Source: RBG-16-57-9 sp964462185 (GTDB taxonomy: Archaea > Thermoproteota > Bathyarchaeia > TCS64). From it: a stretch of 10,808 nucleotides of DNA. How positions within the stretch are numbered: position 1 is the stretch's first letter; each line of letters opens with the position of its first letter. The notes below the pieces were generated by a model. It saw only the letters and a program-made list of their open reading frames with translations, did not search any database and had not been told where the DNA came from. This document shows positions 1 through 6,103 of this stretch, piece by piece. The stretch is from assembly GCA_964462185.1 (NCBI GenBank), contig CAYWWV010000041.1, forward strand, positions 1 through 10,808, read 5' to 3'. Position numbers and translations under genes: made by a program.

Positions 1-125
1 ACCCCCAGAGCTTCGTGGTGAGCGTGAGGTACATACCGTTGTTGAACCTGGTCTGGGTGGGGGTGGCCCTCATGTGTCTGGGCATCGTCTACCCCTCCTT
101 CAAGACCAGGCCCAGAGCCGCATAG
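1..125 (+). CDS. C-terminal end of a CcmF-like cytochrome c heme lyase (partial)
   Basis: This is the 3' end of a gene that begins outside the window. The frame starts at base 3 and ends with TAG at 123-125, giving 40 residues. The peptide has a short polar stretch, then a hydrophobic helix reading YIPLLNLVWVGVALMCLGIV, then a basic tail (KTRPRAA). The pattern 'P-L-x-N-L-V-W-x-G-x-x-L-M-x-x-G' resembles the last transmembrane helix of CcmF/CcsA heme-handling proteins, which ligate heme to apocytochrome c outside the membrane. The assignment rests on one helix, so another polytopic membrane protein is possible. It is strengthened by the CxxCH mini-cytochrome at 5817-5936 and the quinone genes downstream. 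The radical SAM gene starts 31 bases after the stop from its own TATA-like box. Confidence 0.5.
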   Translation, partial: PQSFVVSVRYIPLLNLVWVGVALMCLGIVYPSFKTRPRAA

Positions 126-126
126 A

Positions 127-132
127 TTAATA
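127..132 (+). promoter_or_regulatory. TATA-like box of the radical SAM gene
   Basis: TTAATA is centred about 27 bases before the ATG at 157, directly after the upstream stop codon. This spacing is typical of archaeal leaderless transcripts. A weak GAGG lies at 143-146, so some Shine-Dalgarno contribution is possible. Confidence 0.45.
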
Positions 133-156
133 CCACCCCCACGAGGATAGGTACAT

Positions 157-1881
157 ATGCCCACCCTGGACCTGGCCCTGCTGCACGCCCCCAGCGTATA
201 CGACTTTCGGGAACGCCCAGCCATGGGGGGGCCCATCAGCGATGTGGTTCCCTCCACACCCGTATTCGAGATGTACCCCTTGGGCTTCGTAAGCATGGTT
301 GGATTCCTGGAGCAGCACGGATACCACGCCCGGATCGTGAACCTGGCTGTGCGGATGCTGAGGAACCCCAAGTTCGACGTGGGGGAATACCTGAGGAAGC
401 TGGAGGCAAGGGTTTATGGCTTCGACCTCCACTGGCTGGCCCACGCAGGGGGCAGCCTCGACCTGGCTCAGGTGGTCAAGGAACACCACCCCGACGCACC
501 CGTGGTCCTGGGGGGGCTCTCGGCGACCTACTTCCACGAGGAGATCATGGCCCACTTCCCCCAGGTCGACTTTGTGTTGCGGGGGGACACCACGGAGAAG
601 CCCCTGTTAGACCTGCTGGACGCCCTGGAGGGAGGCGGGGACTTCTCCCGTGTTGAGAACCTCACCTGGAGGACCCCTGAGGGCAGGGTTAAGGCCAACC
701 CCCTCAGCTACGTCCCCACAAACCTGGACGACCTCTTCGTGGACTACGGCTCCGTGGTGAAACAAGTGCTCCGCTACCGGGACCTGGAAAGCGTTCTCCC
801 CTACGAGAGCTTCATGAACTACCCTTTCACGGCGGTCATCACCTGTAAGGGGTGTGCCTACAACTGTATCACCTGTGGGGGGAGCTGCTACGCCTTCCAG
901 AACTTCTTCAACAGGGATGGACCCGCCCACAAGTCCCCTGGGAAGCTGGTGGAGGAGGTGGCAGCCATAAGCGAGTACTTCAAGGCCCCCATATTCCTGG
1001 TGGGGGACCTACGCCAGGGGGGGTTGAAGTGGGCGGAGGGGGTCTTGGAGGCTTTGAGGGAGGAGCAGATCGACAACACTCTGACCTTCGAGTTGTTCGA
1101 CGCCGCGCCCAGGGGGTGGCTGGAGAGGCTGGCGGACTCCACCCCCAGCTGGACCATAGAGATCAGCCCCGAAAGCCACGACGACCAGGTCAGGCACACC
1201 ATGGGGAAGCCCTACACAACTAAACAGATGGAGGAGACCATCGAGAAGGCTTACGCGTTGGGGGCCCAGAAGGTGGATGTGTTCTTCATGGTGGGCCTCT
1301 CGGGGCAGACCCGGGAGTCGGCGCTGGCGTCCGTGGAGTATGCCCGGCACCTGTATGGGAAGGTGGCTGACCCTGAGAGGCTTTTCTGTTTCACCTCCCC
1401 CATGGCCCCCTTCCTGGACCCGGGGAGCATGGTCTACGAGAACCCAGAGAAATATGGCTTCACCCGGCTGTACCACACCCTGAGGGAGCACAAGGAGGCC
1501 CTCATGAAGCCCAGTTGGAAGCATTACCTCAACTACCACACCAAGTGGATGAGCCGGGACACCCTAGCCGAGACCACCTACGACGCCATGCTTGGGATGA
1601 ACGAGGTGAAGATGGAGTACGGGGTGGTCCCCGGCGACCATGGGGAAGCGGTGAGGGAGGGCCTCCTCTTGGCCAAGGAGGTCATGGGGAAGATCGATGA
1701 AATCCTCAGGACCTCCCGGGGCCAGGAGGAGGTGGACGCCAGGCTCCACCATCTGAGGGAGGAGTTGGAGACGGTGAGACGCTCCCGGAGAGTCTTCAAG
1801 AATGAGTTGAGGATGCCCGGGATGAAGGGTATAAGGTTGAAGGGGGCCGTAAGGTTCTTGATCAAATACCTGTTTGGCTGA
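157..1881 (+). CDS. B12-binding radical SAM protein, Ta0216-like family
   Basis: The 574-residue protein is a cobalamin-type radical SAM enzyme. Residues 1 to about 150 form a B12-binding-like Rossmann region, with a DLH (90-92) where these proteins usually have a D-x-H cobalt-ligand motif. Residues 225-430 hold the SAM barrel with the [4Fe-4S] motif C233-x3-C237-x2-C240 (CAYNCITC) and an extra C230 just before it. The tail is helical and charged, and ends in a basic amphipathic stretch that could lie on the membrane. From memory the whole sequence (for example the region around SVYDF and PISDVVPSTPVFEMYP) matches the uncharacterised family named after Thermoplasma Ta0216; I could not check this. 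Enzymes of this class often methylate or rearrange unreactive carbons. Its own substrate is unknown. Its quinone-gene neighbours make a quinone or isoprenoid lipid a reasonable guess. The 3' end overlaps the convergent ATPase gene by 20 bases. Confidence 0.88.
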   Translation: MPTLDLALLHAPSVYDFRERPAMGGPISDVVPSTPVFEMYPLGFVSMVGFLEQHGYHARIVNLAVRMLRNPKFDVGEYLRKLEARVYGFDLHWLAHAGGSLDLAQVVKEHHPDAPVVLGGLSATYFHEEIMAHFPQVDFVLRGDTTEKPLLDLLDALEGGGDFSRVENLTWRTPEGRVKANPLSYVPTNLDDLFVDYGSVVKQVLRYRDLESVLPYESFMNYPFTAVITCKGCAYNCITCGGSCYAFQNFFNRDGPAHKSPGKLVEEVAAISEYFKAPIFLVGDLRQGGLKWAEGVLEALREEQIDNTLTFELFDAAPRGWLERLADSTPSWTIEISPESHDDQVRHTMGKPYTTKQMEETIEKAYALGAQKVDVFFMVGLSGQTRESALASVEYARHLYGKVADPERLFCFTSPMAPFLDPGSMVYENPEKYGFTRLYHTLREHKEALMKPSWKHYLNYHTKWMSRDTLAETTYDAMLGMNEVKMEYGVVPGDHGEAVREGLLLAKEVMGKIDEILRTSRGQEEVDARLHHLREELETVRRSRRVFKNELRMPGMKGIRLKGAVRFLIKYLFG

Positions 1882-2803
1882 ACAGCCTCTTCTTAACCCT
1901 CCTCAAGGGTTCCAGGCCTTTGACCTCGAACTCTGCCAGGGGGAGGGTGAGGATGTTCACCTCCTGGTATTCCTCCTTGATCTGGTCTACGTAGGTCTGC
2001 TGCATGGCCTTCCTCTGGGCGAGGAGCCTTGAGCACTCCTGGTCCTCGGTGATGAGGGTGTTTATTATTATTCCAGCTATGTTCACCCCGAACCTCCCCA
2101 GCTCCTCCCATATCCGCCTCGTCTGGCTAACCCCCAGGCTCTCTGGGATGGTGACTATGTAGGCCAGCGTAGTGGGCGCCCGCACCATCTCCAAGACGTT
2201 CCGGGCCAAGGCCTCCCACTCCTTGATGAGCCTCAAAGGGTCCTTCTTCTCCTGTCCCGAGAGCCTGTCCAAGGTGTTCTTCAACCTCAGGTATAGGCCC
2301 GCGGCCTCACCCATGTGGCGGTAGAAGGTCTCCTGGAGCTTGAGGAGGGAGAGGGTGCCCCCCGCGGGGGCGGTGTCCCAGACAATCAAGTCGTACTCAC
2401 CCCCCACGTAGAAGTCGTATATGTAGCTGAGGGCGAACTCCTCGCTTATGCCTGGGGCCCCCGAGATGTATTGGAGAACCTCCTCCCCCACTGGGAGGAA
2501 GGAGGAGACCACCTCGTAGACCTCCCCCCCGAACCGCTCGAGCCAGAGGTCCTTGATTCCAGCGTAGTCCAGCTCCACGGCGTAGAGGCCTGGCTGGCCA
2601 GCCACCTCCACCACCCTCCCATAGACATCGGTCTCCAGTATGTCGCTGAGGGAGGGGGAGGGGTCCGTCGACACCAGGAGGGTCCTATAGCCCTGCTCGC
2701 TGTAGTGGATGGCCGTGGACGCGCTGCAGGTGGTCTTCCCCACGCCACCCTTGCCGCAGAACATCTTGATGGGGGTCCCCCGCTCTGGCCGCATCTCACG
2801 CAT
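1862..2803 (-). CDS. ArsA/Get3-family ATPase
   Basis: This is a 313-residue soluble P-loop ATPase of the deviant Walker A (SIMIBI) class. From the chosen start, GKGGVGKTT lies at residues 17-25, the ArsA-like STDPSPSLSD at 45-54, and DTAPAGG at 143-149. Most ArsA proteins have DTAPTGHT there, so the histidine is replaced by glycine. The C-terminal half has the family's Q-x-x-Y and PL-x-x-x-E-V-x-G-L-x-x-L pattern. Only one cysteine (ECSRLLAQ) occurs where many Get3 proteins have a zinc-binding CxxC, and no arsenite-site cysteine cluster is visible. An arsenite pump role is therefore unlikely, and no ArsB gene is nearby. The ATG at 2803 was chosen because the longer frame would run into the divergent methyltransferase. 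ATG at 2794 is an alternative that sits better (about 29 bases) from the TATA-like box. The client is unknown; handling a tail-anchored or cofactor-bearing partner is possible. Confidence 0.85.
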   Translation of the reverse strand: MREMRPERGTPIKMFCGKGGVGKTTCSASTAIHYSEQGYRTLLVSTDPSPSLSDILETDVYGRVVEVAGQPGLYAVELDYAGIKDLWLERFGGEVYEVVSSFLPVGEEVLQYISGAPGISEEFALSYIYDFYVGGEYDLIVWDTAPAGGTLSLLKLQETFYRHMGEAAGLYLRLKNTLDRLSGQEKKDPLRLIKEWEALARNVLEMVRAPTTLAYIVTIPESLGVSQTRRIWEELGRFGVNIAGIIINTLITEDQECSRLLAQRKAMQQTYVDQIKEEYQEVNILTLPLAEFEVKGLEPLRRVKKRLFSQTGI

Positions 2804-2820
2804 ATTATCCCCGGTTGGGT

Positions 2821-2836
2821 AAAATAGTTTCATAAG
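2821..2836. promoter_or_regulatory. Shared divergent promoter between the ATPase and methyltransferase genes
   Basis: An AT-rich island (AAAATAGTTTCATAAG) lies between the two divergent starts, which are only about 55 bases apart. TTTCATAA (2828-2835) sits about 26 bases before the GTG at 2858. On the other strand CTATTTT lies 21 to 29 bases before the two candidate ATPase ATGs. The two genes probably share regulation. Confidence 0.45.
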
Positions 2837-2857
2837 AGTGGGGGGCCCTGAAACTCT

Positions 2858-3553
2858 GTGGCTCTCTGGCGGGAAGTCGTGGAAGCCCTCGACGAGATCA
2901 TACCCCAATACGAGCGGGTAAACCACCTCATATCCCTCCTCCAAGACGACAGGAGCAGGCTCATAGGCCTCCACCTTGCTGGGAGGAGGCGGGGAGTGGG
3001 GCTGGAGCTGGGCTCAGGCCCGGGGAACTTTAGCCGCATGATCTCCAGCTTCCACGACGGCCCCCTGGTGTGCCTGGACTTCCTAGCCAGTATGCACATC
3101 AAGGCGAAACAGCGCAACCACGCAACCCCCCAACACCACCACGTAATAGCCGTGTTCGAGCAACTACCCCTAAAGACCAACGCCTTCCACGCCACCTACG
3201 CGGCCTACGCCCTGAGAGACGCCGTCAACAAGACTAGGGCCGTCGAGGAGGCCTCCAGAGTCCTCCGACGTGGAGGCCGCCTCCTAGTAGTGGACATCGG
3301 AAAGCCCGATAACCGGTTTCTCATGGAGTCCATGGGCCTCTACATGAGGCTCCTCGTTCCCCTGGTGGGGGGGCTTTCCTCGGGTTACGGCCCCAGGAAC
3401 CCTTGGGGGAGGCTCTACGATACCTACCTCAGCATCCCCTCCAACAAAGGTCTTCTACAATTGCTCAACACCTGCCTGGAGGTGGTTGAACGAGTTGAAA
3501 TCCTCCTAGGGGGAATAGTTGTCATCTTAGCAAGGAAACCGGGCCCAGGGTAA
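2858..3553 (+). CDS. menG: MenG/UbiE-like SAM-dependent quinone methyltransferase
   Basis: The 231-residue class I methyltransferase has the SAM motif E-L-G-S-G-P-G at residues 50-56 and an acidic ribose-binding residue at D74. The UbiE/MenG block is clear: YALRDAVNKTRAVEEASRVL followed by RRGGRLLVVDIGKP (residues 117-150). In this family the enzyme adds the last C-methyl group to demethylmenaquinone or a related quinone ring. The N-terminus (QYERVNHLISL) also follows the family pattern. A stop codon at 2849 forces the start to GTG 2858, which the TATA-like element 26 bases upstream supports. It is the first gene of a + strand run with the prenyl synthase (72 bases later) and the reductase. 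The main alternative is a different quinone-like acceptor, for example a modified or sulfur-containing archaeal quinone. Confidence 0.8.
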   Translation: MALWREVVEALDEIIPQYERVNHLISLLQDDRSRLIGLHLAGRRRGVGLELGSGPGNFSRMISSFHDGPLVCLDFLASMHIKAKQRNHATPQHHHVIAVFEQLPLKTNAFHATYAAYALRDAVNKTRAVEEASRVLRRGGRLLVVDIGKPDNRFLMESMGLYMRLLVPLVGGLSSGYGPRNPWGRLYDTYLSIPSNKGLLQLLNTCLEVVERVEILLGGIVVILARKPGPG

Positions 3554-3591
3554 CCCTCGGTTAGTTTTAATTAGTGGACCAAGGTGTTATT

Positions 3592-3600
3592 GGTATAGTT
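3592..3600 (+). promoter_or_regulatory. TATA-like box and possible ribosome site of the polyprenyl synthase gene
   Basis: GGTATAGTT is centred about 29 bases before the ATG at 3626. A purine-rich GAGAGGAG at 3603-3610 could act as a somewhat distant Shine-Dalgarno. TTAGTTTTAATTAG just before it (3561-3574) may end the methyltransferase transcript or be a second promoter. Confidence 0.4.
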
Positions 3601-3625
3601 TCGAGAGGAGTGCCCGGGTCCAACC

Positions 3626-4600
3626 ATGGAATCTATTCAGCCCCAGATGAGGTTCATAGACCAGGTCTTCCAGGAAATAGACCTAGCCTCCATCCACCCC
3701 ATACTGGCCTCCACCACCCTATACGCCCTAAACACGGGGGGGAAGCGTCTCAGACCCCTCATACTGGCCCTATGCGCCGAACTGGTGGGAGGCCGATACC
3801 AGGACGCCAAAGAAGTCATCCTAGCCCTGGAGCTCATCCACAACGCCACCCTGGTCCATGACGACATCCTCGACGAGGACACCTATAGGCGGGGGAAGCC
3901 CGCCCTCTACGTGGCTGAGGGGGTGAAGAAGGCGGTGCTCACCGGAGACGCCCTCCTAAGCCTGGGTCTCAAACACGCCGCTAGGACGGAGAACCCCCAG
4001 GTGGTTCACTGGCTGGCCTCCACGTCCCTCAAGATGATCGAAGGCATATCCATCCAAAACCAATACAAGCGGCGCCTAATGTCGGTGGAGGAATACCTCC
4101 AGATGAACTACCTCAAGAGTGGAAGCCTCTTCGAGGCCGCAGGCGCCCTGGGGGCCTTGGTGGGCTCGGGTAGGCGGGAGGATGTGGACCGGCTGGCCGC
4201 TTTCGGGAGGATGTTTGGCAACGCCTACCAGATCCACGACGACATCCTGGACGCCTTCAACGAGGGGGGCACAAATGGAAAGCCCAACAACGATTTGATC
4301 AACGGAGACCCCTCCCTCCTCTTCCTCATAGCCGTGAAATCCCCAAAAATCCAACGGGAGGACCGGGAGAGGCTTCTATCCGTCTTCCAGGGCAGGTCCA
4401 GGGAGCTGGATATAGGCTTCGCGGCCCGAGTATACCAGGACTCGGGGGCCCTGGCGATGGCCATCGGCAAGATGAAGGAGTTTCTAAGGGAGGCCAGGGC
4501 CATCATTGAGGCCTACCCCGACGGCGAGGCCTCAAGGTCGCTGCTGGGGCTGCTCGACCAGTACGACAAGGAAAGGGTGGAGGACTTCCTCTCCCCCTAG
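3626..4600 (+). CDS. Trans-polyprenyl diphosphate synthase, probably long-chain
   Basis: The 324-residue all-alpha isoprenyl diphosphate synthase joins isopentenyl diphosphate units to an allylic primer. The isopentenyl-diphosphate site GGKRLRP is at residues 38-44. The first aspartate-rich motif D79-D-x-x-D83 is followed by the usual RRG, and the second, D205-D-x-x-D209, is followed by GKPNNDL (218-224). The residues just before the first motif read IHNATLVHDD. The position five before the first Asp is alanine (A74), as in IspB-type octaprenyl synthases and unlike the bulky aromatic residue that caps the product in many short-chain synthases. This suggests a long product such as a quinone tail rather than the C20 lipid precursor. 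The reductase gene follows after 8 bases, so the two are almost certainly co-transcribed. Confidence 0.9.
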   Translation: MESIQPQMRFIDQVFQEIDLASIHPILASTTLYALNTGGKRLRPLILALCAELVGGRYQDAKEVILALELIHNATLVHDDILDEDTYRRGKPALYVAEGVKKAVLTGDALLSLGLKHAARTENPQVVHWLASTSLKMIEGISIQNQYKRRLMSVEEYLQMNYLKSGSLFEAAGALGALVGSGRREDVDRLAAFGRMFGNAYQIHDDILDAFNEGGTNGKPNNDLINGDPSLLFLIAVKSPKIQREDRERLLSVFQGRSRELDIGFAARVYQDSGALAMAIGKMKEFLREARAIIEAYPDGEASRSLLGLLDQYDKERVEDFLSP

Positions 4601-4608
4601 CCCAAGGG

Positions 4609-5820
4609 GTGTTTGGTTTGTTGAGGTGTGGAGATTCTTACGACGTAGTGGTGGTGGGGGCGGGGCCGGCTGGCTGCAGCGCGGCCAGGGCTGCCGCTGA
4701 GAGGGGTGTCAGCGTGCTCCTGGTGGAGAGGGAGTTGGAGGTGGGGGTTCCCGACAAGTGCGGGGAGTTTGTGCCGGCGTTGGAGGAGATGAGGAGGCTG
4801 GCCCCCTGTGTCCCCCACTTGGAGGAGTTGTTCGACCCCCCCGAGGAGACGGTGGTCAACAGAACCAAGTATGTCCGCTTTGTTTTCCCCAACGGCCGGG
4901 AGGTCTCCATAGACTTCCAGGGGGTGGTGGTGGAGAGGAAGCTCTTCGACAAGCACCTGGCCAACATGGCTGCCAGGAGGGGGGCCGAGGTTAGGCCCTT
5001 CACCCGGGCTGTGGGCCTACGCCCCGGGGGGGTGGTGCTGCGGAGCGGTGGGGAGGAGTACGTGGTGGGTGCTAAGGTGGTTGTGGGTGCCGACGGGGTT
5101 TTCTCCCTGGTGGGGAGGGCTGCGGGCCTCTCAGGCCCCTTAGATCCCATGGACTTCGGCGTGGGCCTCCAATACGAGATGGTTAACGTGGACCACGACC
5201 CCCAATACGTGGATATGTTCCTGGGGGAGGACATAGCCCCTGGAACCTACGCCTGGATCATACCCAAGGGCCCAGACGTGGCAAACGTCGGCACAGGAGT
5301 CCGAGTACCCTTCATGAAGCCCGCATCCACCATCAGAGACTACCTGAAGGCCTTCATCCAGGAACACCCCCTCGCCTCCCCCAAACTCTCCCAGGCCACA
5401 CCCACCGCCTTGAAAGCCGGAAACATCCCCGTCGGAGGCCCCCTCAGCCGCACCGTCGGTGGAAACGTCTTATTGGTGGGCGACGCCGGCGGCCACACCA
5501 TCCCCACTGTTGGAGGTGGAATCCCTCCAGGTTTGATCGTGGGCCGGGTGGCAGGCCAGGTGGCGGCAGACCACGTTTTGGAGGGGGCCTCCCTCGAGGA
5601 GTATGAGGGGGCCTGGAGGAATCAGATGGGGGCTGTGCTGGAGAGCAGCCTCCGCCTGCGCAGGATGAGCGACATCGTCTTCCGGGATAGGCGCCTCATC
5701 GAGGTGGCCACCAGGCTCAACTGGCTAACCAAGAAGACCATCAACAACTTCATCTACTGCCGCATAGACCCCGAGATAAGGCTGATAGAGGAGGCCCTCC
5801 GAAGGGGCCTCAGAGGCTAG
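4609..5820 (+). CDS. Geranylgeranyl reductase family FAD oxidoreductase
   Basis: The 403-residue flavoprotein has the N-terminal dinucleotide site GAGPAG at residues 17-22, ending in a glutamate (LLVERE) that binds the FAD ribose. The family's DKCGE motif is at 49-53, with the conserved Cys51. The second FAD motif is GDAGGH from 291, followed by P-x-x-GGGI. Members saturate double bonds in isoprenoid chains of archaeal ether lipids, chlorophyll side chains or menaquinone tails. Placement right after the prenyl synthase, and beside MenA and MenG homologs, favours the quinone tail as substrate; core-lipid reduction remains possible. GTG 4609 gives the longest form. TTG 4618 or 4621, with GGGGTG about 9 bases upstream of 4621, would remove the first few non-conserved residues. 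Its TAG stop lies inside CTAG, which also contains the stop of the facing mini-cytochrome gene. Confidence 0.88.
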   Translation: MFGLLRCGDSYDVVVVGAGPAGCSAARAAAERGVSVLLVERELEVGVPDKCGEFVPALEEMRRLAPCVPHLEELFDPPEETVVNRTKYVRFVFPNGREVSIDFQGVVVERKLFDKHLANMAARRGAEVRPFTRAVGLRPGGVVLRSGGEEYVVGAKVVVGADGVFSLVGRAAGLSGPLDPMDFGVGLQYEMVNVDHDPQYVDMFLGEDIAPGTYAWIIPKGPDVANVGTGVRVPFMKPASTIRDYLKAFIQEHPLASPKLSQATPTALKAGNIPVGGPLSRTVGGNVLLVGDAGGHTIPTVGGGIPPGLIVGRVAGQVAADHVLEGASLEEYEGAWRNQMGAVLESSLRLRRMSDIVFRDRRLIEVATRLNWLTKKTINNFIYCRIDPEIRLIEEALRRGLRG

Positions 5821-5936
5821 TTGTGGCAGGTGGTGCAGAACTTGGGGTTGTTCTGGGTGTAGTCGTATATGTAGATGGCTGGGAGGGCGATGATCACCAC
5901 CCCTAAAACCAATAGGAGCCGCCTACCTTGGAACAT
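5817..5936 (-). CDS. Tiny membrane-anchored c-type cytochrome-like protein (one CxxCH)
   Basis: A 39-residue protein reads MFQGRR, then one hydrophobic helix (LLLVLGVVIIALPAIYIY), then DYTQNNPKFCTTCHN and a stop. A basic start, single helix and 'N-P-x-F-C-x-x-C-H' directly after it is the arrangement at the N-terminus of NapC/NirT/NrfH-type cytochromes, where the helix anchors the protein and CxxCH takes covalent heme on the outer face. Here the protein ends one residue after the heme histidine, without the Met or further hemes of those families. It is either a true mini-cytochrome or heme-carrying peptide, or the retained head of a larger one. A TAA upstream in frame makes ATG 5936 the only start, and a TATA-like box lies about 31 bases before it. 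The hydrophobic run and CxxCH in one small frame are unlikely by chance. The neighbouring CcmF-like end supports heme attachment. Confidence 0.62.
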   Translation of the reverse strand: MFQGRRLLLVLGVVIIALPAIYIYDYTQNNPKFCTTCHN

Positions 5937-5962
5937 GGCAATGAAGAAACATCTGCCCTTGG

Positions 5963-5971
5963 ATACTTAAA
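5963..5971 (-). promoter_or_regulatory. TATA-like box of the mini-cytochrome gene
   Basis: On the minus strand TTTAAGTAT is centred about 31 bases before the ATG at 5936, giving a very short leader. It lies in an AT-rich gap that differs from the GC-rich genes on both sides. Confidence 0.4.
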
Positions 5972-5984
5972 CGTAATTAAACAG

Positions 5985-6016
5985 CCTGATTTAAAACAAT
6001 TCGAATGATTGTCAGG
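5985..6016. repeat. Imperfect inverted repeat between the MenA-like and mini-cytochrome genes
   Basis: CCTGA (5985-5989) pairs with TCAGG (6012-6016), and CAAT (5997-6000) pairs with ATTG (6008-6011) around a 7-base loop, leaving a 7-base bulge on one side. It sits in the 167-base AT-rich gap 5937-6103, which holds no other gene I can support. It could be an operator or an end-of-transcript structure for the MenA-like gene, or simply chance in AT-rich DNA. Confidence 0.25.
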
Positions 6017-6103
6017 CATACCTGCAAACACATTGGATAAACACTAACAACTCAGAAACCATATTCGAAATTTGAGTTCTCTTGAAACAAGGCAGAGGGC
6101 TCG

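Noticed and set aside
1862..2803. Arsenic resistance operon
   Set aside because: The ATPase lacks an arsenite-binding cysteine cluster, and no ArsB, ArsC, ArsR or Acr3 gene is nearby.
2804..2974. N-terminal extension of the ArsA-like ATPase
   Set aside because: It would overlap the divergent methyltransferase and adds residues unlike the family, which begins shortly before the P-loop. The promoter lies inside it.
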